A DNA stretch of 64,000 nucleotides from Rubrivivax gelatinosus (GTDB lineage Bacteria; Pseudomonadota; Gammaproteobacteria; Burkholderiales; Burkholderiaceae_C), in NCBI RefSeq assembly GCF_004340905.1, contig NZ_SLXD01000006.1:62001-126000 (forward strand), read 5' to 3'. Made by a program: the position numbers and the translations under genes. The notes under the pieces are model-generated. The model did not search any database. It had not been told where the DNA came from and saw only the letters and a program-made list of their open reading frames with translations. Positions 43,001 through 51,585 of the stretch are shown one piece after another; the stretch's first letter is position 1; each line of letters opens with the position of its first letter.

Positions 43001-44781
43001 AGCCCCAGCGCGATGCGCGCCGCCACGGCGATCTGGTAGACGATCTGCGTGATGCCGCGCGCCACCTCGACGTTCTTGCTCTGCACCTTCGGCAGCACGA
43101 GGATCTCGTCGCCCGGGCGCAGCTCCGTCGCCGCCGGCTTGTCGCCGACGCGCGTGGCATCGGCAATGCTGCCGTCCTGGCGCACGACGAGCACGCGCGC
43201 GTCGTCGGCGGCCTGCGTGTAGCCGCCGGCACGGCGCACGTAGGTCTCGGCGTCGGCCTCGGTGTCATAGACCAGCGCGTTCGGCACCATGACCTCGCCG
43301 CTGACGAGCACGACGTTGCTGCGCTCCGGGATGCGCAGCACGTCGCCGTCTTCGAGCAGGGTCTCGCCCGCGCCCGCGCTCTGGCCGATCACGACCTGGC
43401 CGCGCGGCTGGATGTTGCGTGCCCGGTCGATGAACTGCAGGATCTGGTCGCCTTCCTTCTGGCGCAGCGCCGCCTCCTCGCTGGTGGCCGAGCGCCCGGT
43501 GAGGGCGTAGGTCTCCAGGCTGCGCAGCGAACCGTCGAGCAGTTCCTTCTGGCGCAGCGCGACCGACTTGCGGAACAGCTGCAGCGCCTCGACGTTGGCC
43601 TGCGGCGCGGGCTTGAGCCGCGCGATCGCGTCCTTCAGCCGCGAGCCGTAGGGCATGACCAGCGAGCGCTCGCCGAGGTTGGCCCCCTCGATGCGCACGA
43701 GGATCGTGCCCGGGTACTTGTCGGAGGTGATGGTCACCTCGTCGCCGTCCTGGATCGTGACCGAGGCCGCCTCCGACAGCGGGTGGTACTCGCTGCGCAG
43801 CTCGGCGCCGATCTTGCGCACCACGCTCATGTGCGTGGCGCTCGGGCGCGGACGCGCCAGCGCCAGCAGCTCCGCGCCGCTGACCGCCGGCCGGGAGAAC
43901 TCGAACACGTAGGGGTTCAGCGCCTCGCCCGTGACCTGCACCGTGTGGCGGCGCGGCGTGACGACGACGGTGTCGCCGTCCTGCAGCTGCATCGGCTCGA
44001 TGCGGCCGTCGAGCAGGAAGCTGTAGAGGTTGACCTTGGCGCGCGGCTTGCCGCCGCGCAGCACGTCGACTTCGAGGAAGCTGCCGCGCGCCGGGTCGAT
44101 GCCGCCGGCGCGGTCCAGGTAGTACAGCACCGAGTCCGAGGACAGGCCGCCGTACAGCCCCGGCGCGCGCACGAAGCCGGTGACGTAGACCTTCACCGGC
44201 TGCGCCGCCTCCAGCGTGGCGTACACGCCCACGCTGGCGCGGAAGGTGCGCTTGATCTGGCTTTCGACCTGGGCGTTGAGGTCGGCGTTGCGCACGCCGA
44301 GCACGCTGATCGGGCCGACGTTCGGGATGAACAGGTTGCCCTGCGCGTCGACCGCCTGCGTGGCCTCGTAGCTGAAGCCGCCCCACATGCGCACCGTGAC
44401 ACGGTCGCCGACGGCGATCTGGTACTCGGGGTTGAAGCCGCTGAAGCCCTGGTTGGCGAAGCGGCCGCTGAACATCTGCTGGCCGAACATCACCGGCACC
44501 GGCGACAGCGACGGGTCCAGCGGCAGCGGCGGCAGCGGCGAGGCCACGCCCGGGGTCGGCAGGGCGCCGGGCGGCAGGCCGGGCACCTGCGGCATGGCCA
44601 GCGGCGCCGTCGCCTGGGACGGGTCGGTGCCCGTCAAGGCCGAGGTGGTCGTGCGCCGGGTGCCCGAGTCGGTCAGGCCGCGCGGGCCGCCGCTGAGCTG
44701 GTTCTGCGCCGCGACCGGCAGGGCGGCGGCTGCGAGAGCACTCGCCGCCAGCAGGCAGGAAATGGAACGGGCGATCGGCAT
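42997..44781 (-). CDS. Polysaccharide export outer-membrane channel (SLBB, KpsD/Wza type)
   Basis: The 594-residue protein has a signal peptide (CLLAASALAAAALPVAAQ) without a lipobox cysteine, unlike Wza. A Poly_export domain follows (YQIAVGDRVTVRMWGGFSYEATQAVDAQGNLFIPNVGPI). Several SLBB segments come next (VYVTGFVRAPGLYGG, VQVTGEALNPYVFEF, VLVSGEVMVPNALVY) with GDEILVLPK near the end. It should form the outer-membrane and periplasmic conduit for the capsule. Lack of lipidation and the neighbouring KpsE/KpsT/KpsM-like genes fit KpsD/CtrA of ABC-type capsule systems. Confidence 0.9.
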   Translation of the reverse strand: MPIARSISCLLAASALAAAALPVAAQNQLSGGPRGLTDSGTRRTTTSALTGTDPSQATAPLAMPQVPGLPPGALPTPGVASPLPPLPLDPSLSPVPVMFGQQMFSGRFANQGFSGFNPEYQIAVGDRVTVRMWGGFSYEATQAVDAQGNLFIPNVGPISVLGVRNADLNAQVESQIKRTFRASVGVYATLEAAQPVKVYVTGFVRAPGLYGGLSSDSVLYYLDRAGGIDPARGSFLEVDVLRGGKPRAKVNLYSFLLDGRIEPMQLQDGDTVVVTPRRHTVQVTGEALNPYVFEFSRPAVSGAELLALARPRPSATHMSVVRKIGAELRSEYHPLSEAASVTIQDGDEVTITSDKYPGTILVRIEGANLGERSLVMPYGSRLKDAIARLKPAPQANVEALQLFRKSVALRQKELLDGSLRSLETYALTGRSATSEEAALRQKEGDQILQFIDRARNIQPRGQVVIGQSAGAGETLLEDGDVLRIPERSNVVLVSGEVMVPNALVYDTEADAETYVRRAGGYTQAADDARVLVVRQDGSIADATRVGDKPAATELRPGDEILVLPKVQSKNVEVARGITQIVYQIAVAARIALGL

Positions 44782-44786
44782 GGCGT

Positions 44787-45896
44787 TCAGTCGTGGTGCT
44801 CGCGGATGGTGGCCAGCACCAGCCGCGCGATGGCGTAAAGCAGGATCGAGGCGGCGAGGACCGTGGCGAGGTCGTAGCCGACGTTCGGGTATTCGGCGGT
44901 CTGCGGGCGCGACGGCGGCTCGATGACGACCAGGCTCTTGATCTTGCGCGTCGCGTCGATGCGTGCGTTCTCGACGGCTGCCAGTGCCAGCTTGTAGGCG
45001 TCACGTGCGAACTCGGCCTGCAGCTGCAGCGCCTGGAAGTCCAGCGCCTGCTTGTTCAGCCGCGGGCCCTTGCTGTCGGCGTCGGTGGCGCGCTTGCGCT
45101 CGGCGTCGATCTGGCGGTCCAGCGCGTCGATGCGGCTCTTGAGCGCCTGCACCTGGTAGGCGTCCTCGTTGAGGAAGCCGCGCAGGCCGCCGAGCTCGGC
45201 CTCCAGCCGCGCCCGCATGCCTTCGAGTTCGACCGTGAGGGCGCCGGTGGCCTGCGCCTGCACGGTGGGGTCCAGCAGCTTGTTCTTGCTCTGGAAGCTG
45301 AGCACGGCATTGGCCGCGTCCTGAACACGCCGGCCGGCGAGCTGCAGCTCCGTCTCGGCGAACTGCAGCTGCTCGCGCGCGATGCGGTGCGAGGTCTCGT
45401 TGACGAAGCGCTCGCTGGCTTCGAGCACGGCGGCGTTGAAGCGCTGCGAGAACTCCGGGTCCAGGCCCTGGGTGCGCACCTTCAGCAGGGCCGAACGTTC
45501 GTCGTACTGGACTTCCACGTGGTCGCGGAAGTAGCGCACGTAGTCCTCGATCGTGGCGTCCGAGGGCAGCCGGTGCATCGGGTCGAGACGCACGCGCCCG
45601 AAGTGCTCGCGCAGCTTGAGCTTCTGGTCGAGCTGCAGCGCCAGCGCCTGCGAGTGCACGAACTCGCGCAGGTGCATCGTGTCTTCGTGCGCCGGCGGGT
45701 TGATGCCCGCCAGCAGCAGCGCGGCGCCAGGGATCGCCGAACTCGCGTTGCTGCCGGCCTGACGGACCGTCACCACCGACTCGCTGACGTAGCGGTCGGA
45801 GGCGAAGATGGCGAAATACAGCGCGAACAGCAGGAAGGGCACCGCGACGATCGCGATCTTCAGCGTCCGGGGGGTCAGCAATAGGAGTCGGTTCAT
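44787..45896 (-). CDS. kpsE: Capsule export inner-membrane protein (KpsE/CtrB-like)
   Basis: The 369-residue polysaccharide co-polymerase-type protein has an N-terminal membrane helix (IAIVAVPFLLFALYFAIFA) and a periplasmic region with long coiled-coil segments (LEGMRARLEAELGGLRGFL, ALDRQIDAERKRA). A proline-containing second helix near the C-terminus (LATVLAASILLYAIARLVLATI) follows IEPPSRPQTAEYPN. It bridges the KpsMT pump and the outer-membrane channel. The stop lies five bases before the SLBB gene's start. It overlaps kpsT by four bases. Confidence 0.9.
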   Translation of the reverse strand: MNRLLLLTPRTLKIAIVAVPFLLFALYFAIFASDRYVSESVVTVRQAGSNASSAIPGAALLLAGINPPAHEDTMHLREFVHSQALALQLDQKLKLREHFGRVRLDPMHRLPSDATIEDYVRYFRDHVEVQYDERSALLKVRTQGLDPEFSQRFNAAVLEASERFVNETSHRIAREQLQFAETELQLAGRRVQDAANAVLSFQSKNKLLDPTVQAQATGALTVELEGMRARLEAELGGLRGFLNEDAYQVQALKSRIDALDRQIDAERKRATDADSKGPRLNKQALDFQALQLQAEFARDAYKLALAAVENARIDATRKIKSLVVIEPPSRPQTAEYPNVGYDLATVLAASILLYAIARLVLATIREHHD

Positions 45897-46561
45897 TTGT
45901 CCTCGGGCTTGCCCTGGTAGGCGAGGATGCCCTGCTCGATGTCCTCGTACACGGTGACGCGCCCGGCGTCGACGTGGACCACGATGTTGCAGTACTGGCG
46001 GATGTCGCCCATGCTGTGCGTCGTCATGATGACGTTGGCCTTCCTCAGGCGCTGCATCATGACTTCGCGGCTCTTGCTCTTGAATTGCGCGTCGCCGACG
46101 GCCATCACCTCGTCGATGAGGTAGTAGTCGAACTCGAACGCCATGCTCAGCCCGAAGGCCACGCGTGAGCGCATGCCCGACGAGAAGGACTTCATCGGCA
46201 GGTCGAAGTAGTCGCCGATCTCGGCAAACGCCTCGACGAAGGCCACGCGCTCGCGCAGTTCGGCGCCGTGCGCGCCATGCACGCGGCAGACGAACTGCAC
46301 GTTCTCGCGTGCGCTCAGGGTGCTGCTGAACCCGCCGGAAAGCCCGACCGGCCAGGAGATCCGCTTGTCGGTCATGACGGCGCCCTCGTCGGGCTGGTCG
46401 ATGCCGCCGAGCAGCCTGAGCAGCGTCGACTTGCCGGCACCGTTGCGGCCGATGAGGCCGATGTTGGCGCCCGGCGGGAACGTGAAGTTGACGTTGCGGA
46501 AGACGTAACGCCGGCCGTTGAGCGTCGGATACGACTTGCTGAGGTTGCGTAGTTCGATCAT
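45893..46561 (-). CDS. kpsT: Capsule ABC exporter ATPase
   Basis: The 222-residue ABC ATPase has Walker A GRNGAGKSTLL near residue 40, a signature-like SFSSGMRSRVAFGLSMA and Walker B YYLIDEVMAVGD, then the switch His in MTTHSMGDI. The region ISWPVGLSGGFSSTLSARENVQF is characteristic of KpsT/CtrD/Wzt-like polysaccharide exporters. No C-terminal carbohydrate-binding domain is present, so it is of the KpsT rather than the Wzt type. It powers export through the permease encoded at 46572. Confidence 0.93.
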   Translation of the reverse strand: MIELRNLSKSYPTLNGRRYVFRNVNFTFPPGANIGLIGRNGAGKSTLLRLLGGIDQPDEGAVMTDKRISWPVGLSGGFSSTLSARENVQFVCRVHGAHGAELRERVAFVEAFAEIGDYFDLPMKSFSSGMRSRVAFGLSMAFEFDYYLIDEVMAVGDAQFKSKSREVMMQRLRKANVIMTTHSMGDIRQYCNIVVHVDAGRVTVYEDIEQGILAYQGKPEDK

Positions 46562-46571
46562 CGCGGCGGCG

Positions 46572-47399
46572 TCAACTCGTCATCAGCCGGTTGCGCTCGA
46601 CGCGATAGAGCAGCAGCGCCGCGGCGGCCATGGCCAGCGTGAACATCGTCGGGTAGTGCCAGTTCACCTGGGCCAGCGGCACATAGGCGGTGATGAAGGC
46701 GTGCCGCGACAGTTCCACCAGATGCAGCAGCGGGTTCAGCAGCAGCCAGTGCAGCACGTCGGGCGGCGCGAAATCCACAGGGAAGACGACGCCGCTGAGC
46801 AGATACAGCGGCATCATCAGCAGCTTGACGAACGTCTTCACCCGCGGCCTGCGGTTGGTGAGCACCGCACACAGCAACCCGTACGCGACGCCGAGACAGA
46901 ACATCACGCATTGCACGCTGATCAGTTCCAGCGGCCCCGTGGGCAGCACGTGGAACCCGAGCCACCCCAGCAGGCCGAGCGTGAACGCGTAGACCACCAT
47001 GTTCATCAGCGCCTCGACGACGGCGCGCGCCACCAGCGTGTCCAGCGGCTTGACCTGCCGGTACGCGAACAGCCCGCGGTTGGCTTCGATGCCGTCCATC
47101 AGGCGGTTGGCGAGGTTCTGAAACAGGAAGTACGGCAGCATCCCCGTGACCAGAAACACCGCGTATTCGACTCCGGCCACCGGGGCCTGGCGGTTCACGA
47201 ACAGCGTGAACATCGCCACCAGCACCAGCACGTGCGACAGCGGCTCGAACAGCGTCCAGACCGCGCCGATCCACTGGCCTCCGACCCGCGCCTTCATCTC
47301 CCGCTGCAGCAGAGCGAAGACCACGGCGCGCTGCACCTCCCAGGCGTTGCGCGGCCTTCCGGCGGTGGCCATGCGCTGCGGCAGTCGGGGGGCGCTCAT
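46572..47399 (-). CDS. kpsM: Capsule ABC exporter permease
   Basis: The 275-residue ABC-2 permease has about six hydrophobic segments: IGAVWTLFEPLSHVLVLVAMF, YAVFLVTGMLPYFLF, ALMNMVVYAFTLGLLGWLGF, CVMFCLGVAYGLLCAV, LLMMPLYLLSGVVFPV and MFTLAMAAAALLLY. The conserved ALLQREMKARVGGQWIGAVW opening is typical of KpsM/CtrC. It forms the inner-membrane pore for the undecaprenyl- or phospholipid-linked polysaccharide. It is the first gene of the exporter operon. Confidence 0.93.
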   Translation of the reverse strand: MSAPRLPQRMATAGRPRNAWEVQRAVVFALLQREMKARVGGQWIGAVWTLFEPLSHVLVLVAMFTLFVNRQAPVAGVEYAVFLVTGMLPYFLFQNLANRLMDGIEANRGLFAYRQVKPLDTLVARAVVEALMNMVVYAFTLGLLGWLGFHVLPTGPLELISVQCVMFCLGVAYGLLCAVLTNRRPRVKTFVKLLMMPLYLLSGVVFPVDFAPPDVLHWLLLNPLLHLVELSRHAFITAYVPLAQVNWHYPTMFTLAMAAAALLLYRVERNRLMTS

Positions 47400-47558
47400 C
47401 GTTGGGTGTGCAGGAGAACTCGTCAGGAGGGCAGGGCGGCGCCGTCAGGCAGCCTCGCTGCCGCCATGCCGTCGTTGCGGCGCGCGATTCTAGTCCTCGG
47501 ACGTGAAGGTCCCGCGCCGTTTCGTCCCCGGTCCAAATGCTGCTTGTAGACTCCTGAA
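47400..47558. promoter_or_regulatory. Divergent promoter region of the capsule exporter
   Basis: This 159-base gap separates kpsM (-) from the WecA-like gene (+). On the minus strand TAGAAT at 47487-47492 lies 88 bases before kpsM and could be its -10 element. On the plus strand TGTAGACT (47546-47552) lies too near the ATG at 47559 for a standard leader. No clear -35 sites are seen. Confidence 0.35.
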
Positions 47559-48698
47559 ATGATCGATCTGCTCCTGCCGTTTGCCATCTCGGCGGCCGTG
47601 ACGCTGCTGCTGGTGCACTCGGCGCATCTGCACGGGGCGCACAGCGGCGACCACGACTTCTCCAAGCCGCAGAAGGTGCACGTGGTGCCGGTGCCGCGCA
47701 TCGGCGGCCTGGGCATCGTGCTTGCGATGGCCGCGATGGTGCTGTGGTGGCGCCTGGTCGGCGAGCCGGATGCGTTCTGGACCCTGCTCATCCTGCTGGG
47801 GTGCGCCGCGCCGGCCTTTCTTTCGGGCTTCATCCAGGACTTCACCGAAGCCGTCACGCCGCGCGGCCGCCTGCTCGCCACGGCGGCGTCGGCGGTGGCG
47901 GCGTTCTACTGGCTGGATACCGGGCTGGTGCAGACCGACATCCCGGGGCTGGACTGGGTCGTGGGCTTCACGCTCGGATCTCTGGCGCTGACGGTGCTCA
48001 CCGTGGCCGGCATCGCCAACGCGATCAACATCATCGACGGCTTCAACGGCCTGGCCTCGATGTGCGTGATGCTGATGCTGGGCGCCGTGGCCTACGTCGC
48101 CTTCCAGGCCGGCGACACGCTGGTCGGCTCGCTGGCGCTGGCGGCCATCGGCGCCGTGGCTGGTTTCTTCCTCTGGAACTTTCCCGCCGGGCTGATCTTC
48201 CTCGGCGATGGCGGTGCCTACTTCATCGGCTTCGTGCTCGCCGAGCTGTCGCTGCTGCTGCTCAAGCGCAACCCCGAGGAGGTCTCGCCGCTGTTCCCGC
48301 TGCTGGTGTGCATCTACCCGGTGTTCGAGACGCTGTTCTCGATCTACCGCCGGCGTTTCCTGCGCGCCAAGCCGCCGAGCCTGCCCGACGGCATCCACCT
48401 GCACTCGCTGATCTATCGCCGGCTGATGCGCTGGGCGGTCGGCAACCGCAGCGCCAAGGCGCTGACGCGGCGCAATTCGATGACCTCCCCTTATTTATGG
48501 ATGCTGTGCAGCGTTCCGATCATCCCGGCCGTGTTGGTCTGGGACAACAGCGTCGCACTGTCGGTCTTCCTGGGCGGCTTCGGCGTCCTGTACGTCGCGC
48601 TGTACTGGCGCATCGTGCGCTTCAAGTCGCCGCGCTGGATGCGCTTTCCCCCGACACGGCCGCGCTGGGAGGCGACGGGAGATAATCGGCGTACATGA
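47559..48698 (+). CDS. Undecaprenyl-phosphate sugar-1-phosphate transferase (WecA/WbpL type)
   Basis: The 379-residue polytopic protein is of the MraY/WecA family, with roughly ten hydrophobic segments. It has the family motifs VPVPRIGGLGIVL, the DDxxD-like SGFIQDFTEAV, NAINIIDGFNGLASM and AGLIFLGDGGAYFIGFVLAE, and the later HLHSLIYRR (HIHH-type) motif. It transfers a HexNAc-1-phosphate to undecaprenyl phosphate, an alternative initiating step to the PglC-like enzyme at 4042. The stop overlaps the helicase start (ATGA). Confidence 0.9.
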   Translation: MIDLLLPFAISAAVTLLLVHSAHLHGAHSGDHDFSKPQKVHVVPVPRIGGLGIVLAMAAMVLWWRLVGEPDAFWTLLILLGCAAPAFLSGFIQDFTEAVTPRGRLLATAASAVAAFYWLDTGLVQTDIPGLDWVVGFTLGSLALTVLTVAGIANAINIIDGFNGLASMCVMLMLGAVAYVAFQAGDTLVGSLALAAIGAVAGFFLWNFPAGLIFLGDGGAYFIGFVLAELSLLLLKRNPEEVSPLFPLLVCIYPVFETLFSIYRRRFLRAKPPSLPDGIHLHSLIYRRLMRWAVGNRSAKALTRRNSMTSPYLWMLCSVPIIPAVLVWDNSVALSVFLGGFGVLYVALYWRIVRFKSPRWMRFPPTRPRWEATGDNRRT

Positions 48699-50134
48699 CC
48701 GAATCCGAAACTCCCGCGGCGCCCGAGGCGCTGGCAGCCGCACCGCTGTTCGACACCCTCCCTCTCGACCCCAAGCTCCTGCGCGCGGTGGCCGATGCCG
48801 GCTATCGTGCGATGACCCCGATCCAGGCCAAGGCGATCCCCATCGTCCTGGCCGGCCGTGACGTGATGGGCGCGGCCCAGACCGGCACCGGCAAGACCGC
48901 CGCCTTCACGATCCCGCTGCTGCAGAAGATGCTGCGGCACGAGACCACCAGCATGTCCCCGGCGCGCCACCCGGTGCGTGCACTGGTCCTGGCGCCCACC
49001 CGCGAGCTCGCCGACCAGGTGGCCAACAACGTCAAGACCTACGCCAAGCACACCAAGCTGCGCTCGGCGGTGGTCTTCGGCGGCATCGACATGAAGCCGC
49101 AGACGCTCGAGCTGAAGGCCGGCGTCGAGGTGCTGATCGCCACGCCGGGCCGGCTGCTCGACCACATCGAAGCCAAGAACGCGGTGCTCAACCAGGTCGA
49201 GTACGTCGTGCTCGACGAAGCCGACCGCATGCTCGACATCGGCTTCCTGCCCGACCTGCAGCGCATCCTGTCCTACCTGCCCAAGACGCGGCAGACGCTG
49301 CTGTTCTCGGCCACCTTCTCGCCCGAGATCAAGCGCCTGGCCGGCAGCTACCTGCAGGACCCGGTGACGGTCGAGGTCGCGCGGCCCAACGCCACCGCGA
49401 CCAACGTCGAGCAGCGCTTCTACGGCGTCAGCGACGACGACAAACGCGCCACCGTGCGCCAGCTGCTGCGCCAGCGCGAGCTGTCGCAGGCCATCATCTT
49501 CGTCAACAGCAAGCTGGGCGCCGCGCGCCTGGCACGTTCGTTCGAGCGCGACGGCCTGAAGACCCAGGCGCTGCACGGCGACAAGAGCCAGGACGAACGC
49601 CTGAAGGCGCTGGCCGCGTTCAAGGCCGGCGAGGTCGACCTGCTCGTGGCCACCGACGTCGCCGCGCGCGGCCTGGACATCGCCGACCTGCCGGCGGTCT
49701 TCAACTTCGACGTGCCCTTCAACGCTGAGGACTACGTGCACCGCATCGGCCGCACCGGCCGCGCCGGCGCCTCGGGCCTGGCGGTCACGCTGGTCACGCG
49801 CAACGACACGCGGCTCATCGGCGACATCGAGCACCTGATCAAGAAGAAGATCGAGATCGAGCCCTTCGAGATCGAGGACGACCGTGCGCGCCGGCCGCGC
49901 CGCCGCTTCGACGAGGAGCGCGAGGAGGCGCCGCGCGCCGAGGCCGCGCCGCGCCGCGCGCCGTCGCCGCCGTCGGACCCGATCTTCGACCGGCCGTACG
50001 AGCCTTCGCCGTCGGCCGCCGCCGCGCCTGCGCCGGCGCCTTCGGCCAGCGCCGCTCAAACGCCTTCGCGTGGGCTGGCGCCCGGCATCCGTCCCAAGCG
50101 CAAGGTCGCCGCGCTGCTCGGCGGCGGCCGCTGA
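48695..50134 (+). CDS. rhlE: DEAD-box RNA helicase RhlE-like
   Basis: The 479-residue protein carries the DEAD-box set: a Q motif before AMTPIQAKAIP, AQTGTGKTAAF (motif I), APTRELADQV, TPGRLLD, VLDEADRMLDIGF (motif II), FSATFS (SAT), VATDVAARGLDI and HRIGRTGRAG. A basic, low-complexity Ala/Pro tail begins near residue 395, as in RhlE. It remodels structured RNA during ribosome assembly or mRNA decay, often at low temperature. It overlaps the WecA-like gene by four bases. Confidence 0.92.
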   Translation: MTESETPAAPEALAAAPLFDTLPLDPKLLRAVADAGYRAMTPIQAKAIPIVLAGRDVMGAAQTGTGKTAAFTIPLLQKMLRHETTSMSPARHPVRALVLAPTRELADQVANNVKTYAKHTKLRSAVVFGGIDMKPQTLELKAGVEVLIATPGRLLDHIEAKNAVLNQVEYVVLDEADRMLDIGFLPDLQRILSYLPKTRQTLLFSATFSPEIKRLAGSYLQDPVTVEVARPNATATNVEQRFYGVSDDDKRATVRQLLRQRELSQAIIFVNSKLGAARLARSFERDGLKTQALHGDKSQDERLKALAAFKAGEVDLLVATDVAARGLDIADLPAVFNFDVPFNAEDYVHRIGRTGRAGASGLAVTLVTRNDTRLIGDIEHLIKKKIEIEPFEIEDDRARRPRRRFDEEREEAPRAEAAPRRAPSPPSDPIFDRPYEPSPSAAAAPAPAPSASAAQTPSRGLAPGIRPKRKVAALLGGGR

Positions 50135-50162
50135 AGCGCGCCCGCCGCGGCGCGCCGACGCC

Positions 50163-51092
50163 GTGATCGTCGTCTGCGGCGAGGCGCTGATGGACGTCTT
50201 CGCCGCCGGCGAGACGGCGTCTGGCCTGCAGCTGGACGCACGCTGCGGCGGCTCCCCCTTCAACGTCGCGATTGGCCTGGCACGGCTGGGCCAGCCGGTC
50301 GCCTACCTCGGCGGGCTGTCGGCTGACGCCGCCGGCCGCCGCCTTCGGGCCGCGCTCGCCGGCGAGGGGGTCGACACGCGCCTGGCGCCCGAACTCGATG
50401 CGCCGACGACGCTGGTGATGGTCGACGTCGGGGCCGACGCACGGCCCTGCTACCGCTTTCTCGGGGCCGGCGCCGCCGACCGGCTGCTGCCGCCGTCGGC
50501 CGCCGCGGCCTTGCCGGCGGACGTCCGGGCGCTTCAGCTCGGCTCGTACGCGCTGGTGGTCGCGCCGGTCGCCTCGGTGCTGCGTGCGCTGGTCGAACGC
50601 GAGCACCGGCGGCTCGTCGTGGCCTACGACCCCAACGTGCGCGCCGGCGTCGAGCCCGACGTTGCGCGCTGGCGCGAGGCGCTGCAATGGATGGCGCCAC
50701 GCTGCCGGCTGTTGAAGGCCAGCGACGAGGACCTGGCCTGGCTGTATCCCGGTGTCGACCCGGCGGACATCGCGCGCGGCTGGCTGGCCGCGGGTGTCGA
50801 ACTCGCCGTCGTCACGCGCGCCGCGCGCGGCGCCAGCGCCTGGACCGCGGTTGCCGAGTCGCACCGTGGCGCGCCGGCGGTCGAGCTGGTCGACACCGTG
50901 GGCGCCGGCGACACGGTGCAGGCGGCTCTGCTGTCCTGGCTGGCCGAACGCGGCCGGCTCGCGCCCGGCGGCCTGAGGCTCGGGCGCGAGGACCTGGCCG
51001 CCGCCCTGGGCTTCGCGCTGCAGGCTGCGGCCTGCACCTGCGCGCGCCGCGGGGCGGACCTGCCGCGCCGCGCCGAGCTGCCGCCGGCCTAG
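50163..51092 (+). CDS. PfkB-family carbohydrate kinase (fructokinase-like)
   Basis: The 309-residue protein starts IVVCGEALMDVFA, has GGSPFNVAIGLARLGQPVAYLGGL (sugar-binding glycine-rich region) and the PfkB signature DTVGAGDTVQAALLSW near residues 245-258 with the catalytic Asp. It is typical of fructokinases and related sugar kinases. The GTG start lies 28 bases after rhlE. Its 3' end overlaps the convergent TagD-like gene by four bases. Confidence 0.87.
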   Translation: MIVVCGEALMDVFAAGETASGLQLDARCGGSPFNVAIGLARLGQPVAYLGGLSADAAGRRLRAALAGEGVDTRLAPELDAPTTLVMVDVGADARPCYRFLGAGAADRLLPPSAAAALPADVRALQLGSYALVVAPVASVLRALVEREHRRLVVAYDPNVRAGVEPDVARWREALQWMAPRCRLLKASDEDLAWLYPGVDPADIARGWLAAGVELAVVTRAARGASAWTAVAESHRGAPAVELVDTVGAGDTVQAALLSWLAERGRLAPGGLRLGREDLAAALGFALQAAACTCARRGADLPRRAELPPA

Positions 51093-51544
51093 AGCTTGGC
51101 GATGACCTGCTGCAGGTGGTTGGCCGCCGCCTTCAGCTCGGCGAGCTTGTCGGCGTGCAGCGCGGCCACGAGCTGGCGGATCTCGGTCGTCGACACGTCC
51201 TGCGTGCGCGGCAGGTAGACGACCTCGCAGAGGTCGGCGAGGTCGTCGAACTTGCCGACCCAGTCGTCGCCCATCGCGAAGATCGTCGCGCCTTCGCGCA
51301 CGATGTCGTGGCGCTTCTGCTCCCAGCTCTGCTCGGGGAAGGCGGCGTCGACGTAGCGCACCGAGCGCACGATCTCGACGCGATGCTCGTAGGAGACCAC
51401 GGTCTTCTTGCCCTTGAGCGCGTTGAACTCGTCGGTGGACACGCCCACGACCAGCCGGTCGCCGAGCGCACGCAGGCGCTGCAGCAGCTTCAGGTGGCCG
51501 ATGTGGAAGAGGTCGAAGGTGCCGTAGGTGATGACGGTGGACAT
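51089..51544 (-). CDS. Glycerol-3-phosphate cytidylyltransferase-like nucleotidyltransferase (TagD type)
   Basis: The 151-residue protein begins VITYGTFDLFHIGHLKLLQRL, with the HIGH nucleotide-binding motif of the cytidylyltransferase superfamily. It has FAMGDDWVGKFD and ends with LPRTQDVSTTEI, the RTxxISTT motif. TagD enzymes make CDP-glycerol; in Gram-negative glycan loci this can feed glycerol-phosphate decoration or teichoic-acid-like capsules. It sits beside sugar genes and convergent to the kinase gene. The specific substrate is not proven. Confidence 0.82.
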   Translation of the reverse strand: MSTVITYGTFDLFHIGHLKLLQRLRALGDRLVVGVSTDEFNALKGKKTVVSYEHRVEIVRSVRYVDAAFPEQSWEQKRHDIVREGATIFAMGDDWVGKFDDLADLCEVVYLPRTQDVSTTEIRQLVAALHADKLAELKAAANHLQQVIAKL

Positions 51545-51585
51545 GGGTGGAGCCGCGGGGTGAGGCGGGCAGGGACGGTTGAAAT

